Origin: Lachnospiraceae bacterium UBA1759
GTDB lineage: Bacteria; Bacillota; Clostridia; Lachnospirales; Lachnospiraceae
Direction: 5' to 3'
Assembly: GCA_002315555.1 (NCBI GenBank)
Contig: DCHF01000009.1
Location: forward strand, 1 to 14,169
DNA length: 14,169 bases
Both the position numbers and the translations under genes were made by a program. Shown piece by piece: positions 8,853 to 14,169 of this stretch (positions are counted from its first letter, which is position 1; each line of letters opens with the position of its first letter). Under the pieces are notes generated by a model. It searched no databases and had not been told where the DNA came from. It saw only the letters and a list, made by a program, of their open reading frames with translations.

Positions 8853-8870
8853 CGGGAGACCTCTCTCCCG
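8853..8870 (-). promoter_or_regulatory. Hairpin after xpt, leaky terminator or processing site
   Basis: CGGGAGA (8853-8859) pairs perfectly with TCTCCCG (8864-8870) around a four-base loop. On the minus strand it begins nine bases past the xpt stop. The following bases, GACTTATGATC, do not form a proper U-tract, so transcription probably continues into the binding-protein gene at least in part. The stem sequence closely matches that of the hairpin at 7540-7567 on the other side of that gene. Confidence 0.5.
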
Positions 8871-8879
8871 CTGTTTCCG

Positions 8880-9455
8880 TCAGTCCGTGAATACGATGCC
8901 TTTGTTCTCATCCATGGATGCAACACGTGCCAGCGATTCAACACGAACTCCCGTTGCACGCACATTGTCACCGCCCGGCTGGAATGCTTTTTCTATTGCG
9001 ATGCCGCAGCCCGCAACGGTCGCACCCGCATCACGCACCAGTTTGATCAGGCCGCGAAGAGCCTCGCCGTTTGCAAGAAAATCATCGATGATCAGTACCT
9101 TATCCTCCGGCCCCAGGAATTTCTTGGAGACCATGATGTCGTACTCTCTGCCGTGCGTGAAGGACATGACCTTGGATGTGTAAACATCGCCTGCGATGTT
9201 CTTTGTTTTGCTCTTTTTAGCAAAAACGACCGGAACTCCGAATTCGCGCGCAGCAATGCAGGCGATACCGATTCCGGATGCTTCGATCGTCAGGATTTTG
9301 TTTATTTCAACATCGTTATACAGGCGCTTCCACTCCTTGCCCATCTCCTCAAACAGGGCAATGTCCATCTGATGGTTCAGAAAACTGTCGACCTTCAGAA
9401 TATCGTTGCCGATGACAATGCCATCCTTACGGATTCTCTCTTCAAGAAGCTTCAT
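8880..9455 (-). CDS. xpt: Xanthine phosphoribosyltransferase
   Basis: This 191-aa cytoplasmic enzyme converts xanthine (and more weakly guanine) plus PRPP to XMP and pyrophosphate, the salvage step for imported or released purine base. The length equals the usual Xpt size. The PRPP-binding motif VLIIDDFLANGEA is at residues 120-132. The N-terminal LKVDSFLNHQMD (20-31), conserved in Bacillus-type Xpt, contributes to base recognition. An ATP-independent type I PRTase fold is expected. ATG at 9455 follows a G-rich ribosome site (GGGGGG) six bases upstream. Downstream lies the BMP-type nucleoside importer on the same strand, so uptake and salvage are probably co-regulated. In many Firmicutes xpt is controlled by a guanine riboswitch; I see none in this short leader. 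Confidence 0.95.
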   Translation of the reverse strand: MKLLEERIRKDGIVIGNDILKVDSFLNHQMDIALFEEMGKEWKRLYNDVEINKILTIEASGIGIACIAAREFGVPVVFAKKSKTKNIAGDVYTSKVMSFTHGREYDIMVSKKFLGPEDKVLIIDDFLANGEALRGLIKLVRDAGATVAGCGIAIEKAFQPGGDNVRATGVRVESLARVASMDENKGIVFTD

Positions 9456-9487
9456 GGAAGTCCCCCCTAAAACGGAAATATGTTACA

Positions 9488-9516
9488 AGTTTACACTTAA
9501 TTGTCACAAATAGCAA
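9488..9516 (-). promoter_or_regulatory. Candidate sigma-A promoter of xpt
   Basis: On the minus strand TTGCTA (9516-9511) and TAAACT (9493-9488) are separated by 17 bases. Each matches four of six consensus positions. The implied start site is about 25 bases upstream of the xpt ATG, leaving a leader too short for a purine riboswitch. The -35 box overlaps a weak five-bp inverted repeat (AGCAA at 9512-9516, TTGCT at 9526-9530) just past the stop of the upstream gene. Confidence 0.35.
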
Positions 9517-9533
9517 TAACCCACTTTGCTCAA

Positions 9534-9968
9534 TTAAACGACTTTTTTCTTTTTTGTTTGTGCATATTTGACAGTACCGATCAGACTGAAGATCACAAAC
9601 AACGCGGGACATACGATTCCGCAGATGATCGTAACTTCGCTGGCGCCGTAACCGATCTCGATCTGCATGAACATACCCGCTACGGAAACGATCAGCGCTA
9701 CCAGGCCCGCAATAAAGCCCTTGTAAATAAAGGACGGTTCTTCACAGGTCGCAGCGCCCACGATCCCGGCAATGAATTCCGCCGGCGCGGAAAGAACGGT
9801 GATCAGGAACGCCGTAAGAAGGAACGGCATCTGGCTTTTATCGATCTGGCGTAAATTATACGCCGAAGCGAAGAAATTCATGAACGTAATTCCGAAGAAA
9901 AAACGGATCAGGGATGCAAAGATCATGGAAATACTGCTGATCTTCATGGCTTTCGTCAAAATTTTCAT
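9534..9968 (-). CDS. Small membrane protein of unknown function
   Basis: I do not recognise this 144-aa protein. It has four hydrophobic stretches at about residues 10-36, 47-74, 83-103 and 108-131, short loops, and a basic C-terminal tail (KKKKVV) likely in the cytoplasm. The second loop contains a Cys-Glu-Glu (residues 94-96) that could be functional, but no known motif is evident. ATG at 9968 has GGAG four bases upstream. It follows the TauE/SafE-like permease gene by 26 bases on the same strand, so the two are probably co-transcribed, and the protein may assist or modulate that permease; this is inference from position only. xpt follows after 78 bases with its own candidate promoter. Confidence 0.8.
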   Translation of the reverse strand: MKILTKAMKISSISMIFASLIRFFFGITFMNFFASAYNLRQIDKSQMPFLLTAFLITVLSAPAEFIAGIVGAATCEEPSFIYKGFIAGLVALIVSVAGMFMQIEIGYGASEVTIICGIVCPALFVIFSLIGTVKYAQTKKKKVV

Positions 9969-9994
9969 AATACTCCGATTCTATCTGTTACGGG

Positions 9995-10717
9995 TCAAGC
10001 CCGAAGACAGTTTATGATCACGGCTGCGCCGGATATGATCAGCATAACGATGACGACCAGCTTGGTCTTTTTCTCATCGATATGCTTCCCGGTCAGGATA
10101 CCCGCCCCAAGGCCGAGCGCCATAAACGGCAGGATGACAAGCGACGTGAATACCGTGTCTTTTGTAATGATGTCCGTGGCGATGTAAAGGATCAGACGGA
10201 CCGTGTTTTCGATAAAGAAGATCGTACAAAGATTTGCCTTGAAGGATTCCTTGTTGTTCGTCATGCCGGATACGCACGCGCTTAAAAGAGCTCCGATGCC
10301 GTAGGCTCCGAATAAGAGTCCCGAAATGATCGATGTCACGATCACAAAGACTTTACTGCGCTTCCCCGCTTCCGGGTTCAATTCGCGATGAAGAAGGTCG
10401 ATCGCTACCAGAATGATCACGGCTCCGAAAATGATCTTGACGATCTTCGCATCCGCATTTTTCAAGAAAAAGATTGCGGGAATGCTCCCGACCATCGTTA
10501 GAAGGATCAACGGTAAAACGATCCGCGCGCGGATCTCTTTCCGGCCGTGCCACGCGAGGCAGCCATTGGAAAAATACCCCACCAGAAGATCGACCGGCGT
10601 GATGTTCACATTGTTCTTTCCGAACGAAAGGATCGACGAAAAGACCAGTGTATTTGCGAAACCGCAGATTCCTTTGACAAAGTATGCCGCCGTAGCGGCT
10701 ATGATCCATAATAACAT
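9995..10717 (-). CDS. TauE/SafE-family membrane permease
   Basis: This 240-aa polytopic protein belongs to the TauE/SafE (PF01925) anion permease family, whose members move sulfite, sulfonates or other organic anions across the membrane. Numbered from the ATG, hallmarks are the first half-repeat GICGFANTLVFSSILSFG at about 16-33 and the second half-repeat LLFGAYGIGALLSACVSG at about 133-150, each in a hydrophobic hairpin. About eight hydrophobic segments can be counted. An in-frame GTG at 10753 could extend the protein by 12 residues, but the ATG at 10717 has a GGAG seven bases upstream, while the GTG has none and its extension (PKRNRFIRG) is not membrane-like; I prefer the ATG. Substrate and direction cannot be told; no sulfur-metabolism gene is adjacent. 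Confidence 0.85.
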   Translation of the reverse strand: MLLWIIAATAAYFVKGICGFANTLVFSSILSFGKNNVNITPVDLLVGYFSNGCLAWHGRKEIRARIVLPLILLTMVGSIPAIFFLKNADAKIVKIIFGAVIILVAIDLLHRELNPEAGKRSKVFVIVTSIISGLLFGAYGIGALLSACVSGMTNNKESFKANLCTIFFIENTVRLILYIATDIITKDTVFTSLVILPFMALGLGAGILTGKHIDEKKTKLVVIVMLIISGAAVIINCLRA

Positions 10718-10825
10718 ATACGCTCCACGAATAAACCGATTGCGTTTCGGCACAGTTATGATACACTTTATTTAACAAAAAGAAAAGACTTGACTTTACA
10801 TAATAATCAATATTTCGGAGGTCTT
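10718..10825. promoter_or_regulatory. Divergent promoter region between permease and hydrolase
   Basis: This AT-rich spacer must drive both divergent genes. On the minus strand TATCAT (10763-10758) matches five of six -10 positions, with only a poor -35 (TTTTCT) 17 bases upstream. On the plus strand TATGAT (10757-10762) overlaps it, again with no convincing -35. The two opposed -10-like boxes share bases, so the two promoters may interfere or share a regulator. No clear operator palindrome was found. Confidence 0.35.
10817..10822 (+). promoter_or_regulatory. Ribosome binding site deciding the hydrolase start
   Basis: GGAGGT lies just ahead of the ATG at 10826. It falls inside the reading frame if the upstream TTG at 10790 is used, so it supports the later ATG start. 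Confidence 0.7.
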
Positions 10826-11749
10826 ATGAGAAAAGAAGAATTTTTCCTGAAATCAAATGACGATATCACGGATCTGCACGTGATCACCTGGGTGCCGGAA
10901 GGTGAGATTCGCGCCGTTCTTCAGCTAACGCACGGAATGGTGGAGTACATTGACCGCTATCACGACTTTGCGGTCTTTATGGCGGACAATGAGTTTGCCG
11001 TCATCGGCCACGATCATCTGGGCCACGGCCGTTCCGTCACAAGCAGTGACAAGCTTGGCTATTTCTGTGATAAAAACGGTTATGAGATCGTCATTGAAGA
11101 CATTTTCAAGATCACACAGGAAGCGCACATGCGCTGGCCTGAAAAGCGCCTGTTCCTTCTGGGCCACAGCATGGGTTCCTTCATGACACGCCGTTTTCTC
11201 GCCCTCCATGCCTCTTCCGTCAGCGGCGCCGTGATCATGGGCACCGGTTTCATTCCCGCAGGCCTTGCAGGACTCGGCCATTTCCTTGCGACGATGACCG
11301 CTTTCTTCCGCGGTCCCTACTACCGCAGTAAATTCCTGACCGGACTTGCGCTCGGCGGTAATAACAAAGCCTTTGAACCTGCGCGCACGCCGAATGACTG
11401 GCTTTCAAGAAATACCGAGAATGTGGATAAGTATCAGGCCGATCCGCTTTGCGGCTATATGTTCACTGCATCCGCATATAAGGATTTCTTTAAGTTTATC
11501 GGCCTTGTATCCAGGGAGGACTCCTTTGAAAACCTGCCCGCTTCCCTTCCGCTCCTCATCACATCCGGTGAATTGGATCCGGTCGGCGGTAAAAACGCCT
11601 GCCCGAAGGTAAAAGCGGTCTATAACCGCTACGGCCTGAACGATGTCACAGTCCGCATGTACCCGGAGGATCGGCATGAGATCCTGAATGAGATCGATCG
11701 GGATGTCGTTTACCGGGATCTTCTGGCCTGGATGAACGCTCATATGTAA
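10826..11749 (+). CDS. Alpha/beta hydrolase, monoacylglycerol lipase-like
   Basis: This 307-aa serine hydrolase of the Hydrolase_4/lysophospholipase (PldB, monoglyceride lipase) group has no signal peptide, so it should be cytoplasmic. The nucleophile elbow GHSMG is at 113-117 with Ser115. The oxyanion-side motif HGMVEYIDRY is at 36-45, and GHDHLGHGRS at 61-70 is typical of the group. Asp251 (SGELDP) and His284 (DRHEILNE) complete a plausible triad. It probably cleaves short- or medium-chain ester or monoglyceride substrates; the exact one is unknown. The ATG at 10826 with GGAGGT beats the TTG at 10790. It is the only plus-strand gene, divergent from the TauE-like permease and convergent with the next gene, and ends at a strong terminator. 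Confidence 0.92.
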   Translation: MRKEEFFLKSNDDITDLHVITWVPEGEIRAVLQLTHGMVEYIDRYHDFAVFMADNEFAVIGHDHLGHGRSVTSSDKLGYFCDKNGYEIVIEDIFKITQEAHMRWPEKRLFLLGHSMGSFMTRRFLALHASSVSGAVIMGTGFIPAGLAGLGHFLATMTAFFRGPYYRSKFLTGLALGGNNKAFEPARTPNDWLSRNTENVDKYQADPLCGYMFTASAYKDFFKFIGLVSREDSFENLPASLPLLITSGELDPVGGKNACPKVKAVYNRYGLNDVTVRMYPEDRHEILNEIDRDVVYRDLLAWMNAHM

Positions 11750-11754
11750 AAGAA

Positions 11755-11787
11755 AACCGGCTGCTTCCTTTTCGGAAACAGCCGGTT
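11755..11787. terminator. Bidirectional terminator between convergent genes
   Basis: AACCGGCTG (11755-11763) pairs with CAGCCGGTT (11779-11787). After one mismatch, TTCC pairs with GGAA around a five-base loop TTTTC. The plus strand continues with CTTTTT, and the minus strand continues with TTTTCTTTTA, so it can stop transcripts from both the hydrolase (stop five bases upstream) and the convergent membrane-protein gene. Confidence 0.88.
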
Positions 11788-11791
11788 CTTT

Positions 11792-12424
11792 TTATGCGTT
11801 TTCAGCCGGTACAGGCTCTTCTTTCTTTTTAGCGCTCACGATCATGATCGTTCCCGCAAGCATGCATAGCTGTCCGATCGCGTTAATGATCTCCGCAAGC
11901 CAGTTCATAAACGGTTTGGAGAAATCCTTAGTCGCAAGGTAGCCCATTGCGAGAAGCATGACGAACGAAACCACAAATAACAGGATCGCCGCCGTTTTTT
12001 TCTTACGGGAAGCCTCAATGATCAGTCCGCCCAAGAATCCCATTAGTCCGAGGATCATCATGGCCACGAACAGCATCGTACCGGAGTATACAGCCGGGAC
12101 TGCAGCTGCCGCGTACACCTTATTTTTCCTGTGATGGCGGAAAAGTACGGTCAGAAGCATCGCCGTGCCCGCAAACACGAAGCCGATGGACTGCACCGGA
12201 AAAAACATGTGATTCAGTTTATCGAAATCACAGATTCCCGCAGCATACAGGAACTTCCAAAGTGCTTTCAGCGCTCCTGCCATAAAGATCATGATCGTAC
12301 CTGCGGAAAACAGGGAATACATGCTGCGGCTCATTCTGCCGTAGTATTCTTTACGCAGGATCATGGAAGTCAGAAGAAAAATAACGACCGGAATAAAATC
12401 CGCAATTGCCATTGAAACGGACAT
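11792..12424 (-). CDS. Multipass membrane protein of unknown function
   Basis: I do not recognise this 210-aa protein. It shows about six hydrophobic segments, beginning almost at the N-terminus (MAIADFIPVVIFLL), separated by short basic loops such as RHHRKNK and EASRKKK, with a Lys/Glu-rich tail. No enzymatic or transporter motif is visible. The frame is open to a TTG at 12442, but the ATG at 12424 has GGGAGAGG just upstream and is the better start. It follows rsfS by 39 bases with no terminator between, so it is probably the last gene of the ribosome/NAD operon and ends at the bidirectional terminator. The link to ribosome assembly or NAD synthesis may be only transcriptional. Confidence 0.8.
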   Translation of the reverse strand: MSVSMAIADFIPVVIFLLTSMILRKEYYGRMSRSMYSLFSAGTIMIFMAGALKALWKFLYAAGICDFDKLNHMFFPVQSIGFVFAGTAMLLTVLFRHHRKNKVYAAAAVPAVYSGTMLFVAMMILGLMGFLGGLIIEASRKKKTAAILLFVVSFVMLLAMGYLATKDFSKPFMNWLAEIINAIGQLCMLAGTIMIVSAKKKEEPVPAENA

Positions 12425-12463
12425 AGTACCTCTCCCTCTCAAACACCCATAACCGGTATCCGA

Positions 12464-12820
12464 TTACAGTTCCTTTACATCAACACGCTTACCGTCACGC
12501 CAGATTCTCTCAAGATCATAGAAAAGACGGTCTTCGCGATTAAAGATATGTACAATGACATCGTTATAGTCCATCAGGATCCAGCTTCCGGAATCGTAGC
12601 CTTCCACTGCGCGGTGCTCATAGCCCGCGCGGCCCAGGACTTCATCGACATTGTCCGCAAGCGCGCCGATCTGACGGCTGTTTTCCGCACTGGCGATAAT
12701 GAAATAATCCGCGATGACCGTGACCCGGCTGATATCCAGCACGGTAATGTCCTTCGCCTTCTTATCCTCAAGCGCCTTATGCGCAAGCTTTACCATTTCC
12801 CTAACCTGTTCGATCTCCAT
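12464..12820 (-). CDS. rsfS: Ribosome silencing factor RsfS
   Basis: This 118-aa protein of the RsfS/Iojap family (formerly YbeB) binds ribosomal protein uL14 on the 50S subunit and blocks joining with the 30S, lowering translation in starvation or stationary phase. Family hallmarks are DITVLDISRVTVIADYFIIA near residues 24-43, the Ser-Arg-Gln-Ile segment shortly after, and the C-terminal GSWILMDYNDVIVHIF followed by REDRLFYDLERIW. The length is normal. A TTG at 12844 would add eight residues (QPKNGG-like, non-conserved), but the ATG at 12820 has GGAGGT just upstream and starts with the usual family N-terminus. It lies downstream of nadD and yqeK, as commonly seen in Firmicutes. Confidence 0.95.
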   Translation of the reverse strand: MEIEQVREMVKLAHKALEDKKAKDITVLDISRVTVIADYFIIASAENSRQIGALADNVDEVLGRAGYEHRAVEGYDSGSWILMDYNDVIVHIFNREDRLFYDLERIWRDGKRVDVKEL

Positions 12821-12823
12821 TTG

Positions 12824-12829
12824 ACCTCC
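12824..12829 (-). promoter_or_regulatory. Ribosome binding site deciding the rsfS start
   Basis: GGAGGT on the minus strand sits three bases ahead of the ATG at 12820. It falls inside the frame of the longer TTG-started reading, and so favours the shorter protein. Confidence 0.65.
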
Positions 12830-12889
12830 GTTTTTCGGTTGCAATTATTTAAACATTTTAAAACTCCCGGTTATACGTTTCGGTTCATC

Positions 12890-13471
12890 TCAAAATGTGT
12901 TTTTATAATACTCATAGACAGCCATCGAGGCGGGATCGATGTCCGCGCTGTCCTTATGGGACACATACTCGATGGTATCCCGCGCAATCAGAAAGACCGC
13001 CCGGTCGATGTCCTCAAACGCCGTCCGCCGGATCTCCTTCAGATTCGGAGCGCGGTCGCGATTAGGCTCGATGTAATCCGCCACATATATGATCATTTCA
13101 AGAAGCGTCATCGCCGCTCTGCCCGTGGTGTGATACGCCACCGCGGAAAGGATCCCGGGATCCGTGATCCCGTACTGCTCCTTGGCAAGATACGCGCCCA
13201 TCTTTGCGTGAAGAAGCGATGTGTTCTTACGCTCCACATCCGTCATTTTGATGCCCCACTTCTCACACTTTGTCACCCTCTCATCCACCGGGATGTTTTT
13301 GGCACAGTCATGAAGAATTCCGGCGATGAATGCGCGGTCAATGTCCTCGCCGTACTTCATCGCAAGACTCGCGGCCGTGTAGGCAACGCCGAGCGTATGC
13401 TGATAGCGCTCCTTGTCGAGTACCTTCTTTATGGCTTTTTTGATCTCCAGATACTTTCCGTCAAGAACCAT
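12890..13471 (-). CDS. yqeK: HD-domain hydrolase YqeK (symmetrical Ap4A hydrolase)
   Basis: This 193-aa HD-superfamily protein of the YqeK family cleaves diadenosine tetraphosphate symmetrically to two ADP and thereby limits this stress-linked nucleotide. The metal-binding pattern is complete: His25 (RYQHTLGVA), His54-Asp55 (GILHDCAK), His88 (SLLHAKMGA), His114 (VAYHTTGRA) and Asp132 (YVADYIEPNR). The YIEPNRDR stretch is characteristic of YqeK. The length is typical. The ATG at 13471 directly abuts the nadD stop (TGA-ATG), with GGGAGG inside the end of nadD, so translation is coupled. A nadD-yqeK pairing, sometimes fused in other bacteria, is common. Earlier annotations call it a predicted HD phosphohydrolase in NAD metabolism. 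Confidence 0.95.
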   Translation of the reverse strand: MVLDGKYLEIKKAIKKVLDKERYQHTLGVAYTAASLAMKYGEDIDRAFIAGILHDCAKNIPVDERVTKCEKWGIKMTDVERKNTSLLHAKMGAYLAKEQYGITDPGILSAVAYHTTGRAAMTLLEMIIYVADYIEPNRDRAPNLKEIRRTAFEDIDRAVFLIARDTIEYVSHKDSADIDPASMAVYEYYKNTF

Positions 13472-14119
13472 TCAATCCTCCCTGTACAGGCCGTTCTCCG
13501 AGATATACGCCGCGACCTTCTCACTTACGAGACCGCTGATATCCTTCCCGAGCTTTACCCATTCGCGTACTTGGGTCGATGACACCGCCACCGGCTCCGT
13601 TTCGACGAACACGATCTCCGCGCCATACTTCCCGGTAAGCTCCTTTGCCGTGCGCAAGATCCGTTCCTCAGTTTCATCATACGCGTTTCCTGCTTCCGTT
13701 TCAACGGGTTTTTCACCCCGTTTAACCAAAGCCACCGCGGTATTTTGAAGAACAGACTCGATACGATACCAATGCGGCATGTGAAAAAAGGCATCGGCGC
13801 CGAGAATCAGGTAATACCGGCTTCCGGGATCCGCGCTCTTCAGTTCGGCCAAAGTATCCGCGGTGTAGGTGTTTCCCTCGCGGCGGCATTCCATATCCGA
13901 TACCCTAAAGCACGGCTGATCCGCCACGGAAAGCTCCGTCATCCGGATGCGGTCCTCTTTACTTGAGACCGTACGCTCGCCGACCTTATAATGCGGGGTT
14001 CCGGACACCATAAACACGATCTCATCAAGAGCCAGCGCCTTTTGGACCTCTTTTGCAATATGCATATGCCCGATGTGGACAGGATCAAAGGTTCCGCCCA
14101 GAATACCGATTTTTTTCAT
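13472..14119 (-). CDS. nadD: Nicotinate-nucleotide adenylyltransferase
   Basis: This 215-aa enzyme transfers AMP from ATP to nicotinate mononucleotide, giving deamido-NAD, an essential step of NAD synthesis in the cytoplasm. The nucleotidyltransferase motif GGTFDPVHIGH is at residues 8-18 (His15 and His18 contact ATP phosphates), and the SSTQVR motif is at 180-185. LILGADAFFHMPHW at 104-117 is the usual NaMN-side segment. Length is typical. I chose the ATG at 14119, two bases after the stop of the upstream gene. A GTG at 14125 would add two residues and overlap that stop. The upstream Shine-Dalgarno match is weak (AAGTGATC), so initiation probably relies on coupling to the upstream gene. Confidence 0.96.
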   Translation of the reverse strand: MKKIGILGGTFDPVHIGHMHIAKEVQKALALDEIVFMVSGTPHYKVGERTVSSKEDRIRMTELSVADQPCFRVSDMECRREGNTYTADTLAELKSADPGSRYYLILGADAFFHMPHWYRIESVLQNTAVALVKRGEKPVETEAGNAYDETEERILRTAKELTGKYGAEIVFVETEPVAVSSTQVREWVKLGKDISGLVSEKVAAYISENGLYRED

Positions 14120-14121
14120 GA

Positions 14122-14169
14122 TCACTTGGGAAGAACGATCTTCCGGTCTTCCGGCTTCTTTGCCTGCTT
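14122..14169 (-). CDS. 3' end of upstream gene, probably yhbY
   Basis: On the minus strand the frame from the window edge is open for 15 codons (KQAKKPEDRKIVLPK) and ends in TGA at 14124-14122, two bases before nadD. The tail K-I-V-L-P-K resembles the conserved C-terminus (..I.LP.) of YhbY, the CRS1/YhbY-domain RNA-binding protein of ribosome assembly, which commonly precedes nadD in Clostridia. Only the last 15 residues are visible, so identity rests on this tail plus gene order. The rest lies outside the window. Confidence 0.5.
   Translation of the reverse strand, partial: KQAKKPEDRKIVLPK

Noticed and set aside
9512..9530. AGCAA/TTGCT repeat as a terminator of the small membrane protein gene
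   Set aside because: Only five base pairs, AT-rich, and no T run of note. It is kept only as a comment on the xpt promoter.
10718..10753. GTG at 10753 as the start of the TauE-like permease
   Set aside because: There is no ribosome site before it, and the added 12 residues are charged. The ATG at 10717 has GGAG at a good distance.
10790..10825. TTG at 10790 as the hydrolase start, or TTGACT at 10790 as a -35 box
   Set aside because: The GGAGGT site just before the ATG at 10826 marks a better start. A -35 at 10790 would put the -10 at the ribosome site, leaving no room for a leader.
12548..13582. A 344-codon open frame on the plus strand opposite rsfS, yqeK and the end of nadD
   Set aside because: It is a shadow of three well-recognised minus-strand genes. 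It spans their junctions, has an Arg/His-rich composition without domains, and lacks a ribosome site.
1..14169. CRISPR arrays, insertion sequences, tRNA or rRNA genes, phage genes, defence systems
   Set aside because: None was seen on either strand. Spacers are all short, and I found no regular direct repeats, transposase motifs or tRNA-like cloverleafs.

Overview
The window reads as chromosomal DNA from a Gram-positive Clostridia-type bacterium, most likely a Lachnospiraceae-like Firmicute. This is inferred from strong AGGAGG-type ribosome binding sites, a roughly 50% GC look, a lipoprotein-anchored BMP-type binding protein, and the yhbY-nadD-yqeK-rsfS gene order typical of that group. No species can be named. 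Coding density is high and no gap exceeds 300 bases. I see no tRNA, rRNA, insertion sequence, CRISPR array or phage gene. All genes but one lie on the minus strand, so the layout below runs from the right edge leftward, in the direction of transcription.

Right end (about 11.8-14.17 kb): a housekeeping operon. It holds the last 15 codons of a probable yhbY (RNA-binding ribosome assembly protein), nadD (NAD synthesis), yqeK (HD-domain Ap4A hydrolase), rsfS (ribosome silencing factor) and an unrecognised six-segment membrane protein. The last gene converges on the only plus-strand gene, an alpha/beta hydrolase of the monoacylglycerol-lipase type. A clear bidirectional hairpin terminator separates them.

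Middle (about 9.5-10.8 kb): a two-gene unit, a TauE/SafE-like permease followed by a small unknown membrane protein, transcribed divergently from the hydrolase.

Centre-left (3.8-9.5 kb): a nucleoside acquisition and salvage block. xpt (xanthine phosphoribosyltransferase) is followed by a BMP-family binding lipoprotein, a double ATPase and two permeases of the NupNOPQ/PnrABCDE-type ABC transporter. The ATPase and permease genes overlap by 4 bp at each junction, and a strong terminator ends the block. Two hairpins with nearly the same stem sequence bracket the binding-protein gene, which suggests differential expression of that gene within the operon. The likely logic is import of purine nucleosides or related compounds coupled to phosphoribosylation of the freed base.

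Left end (0.08-3.75 kb): a very large (994 aa) FtsX/MacB-type permease and its ATPase, a two-gene export or mechanotransmission ABC system of unknown substrate.

Nothing here looks like a wholly new system. The items most worth a second look are the paired hairpins around the binding-protein gene, the TauE/unknown pair, and the unknown membrane protein at the end of the ribosome/NAD operon.
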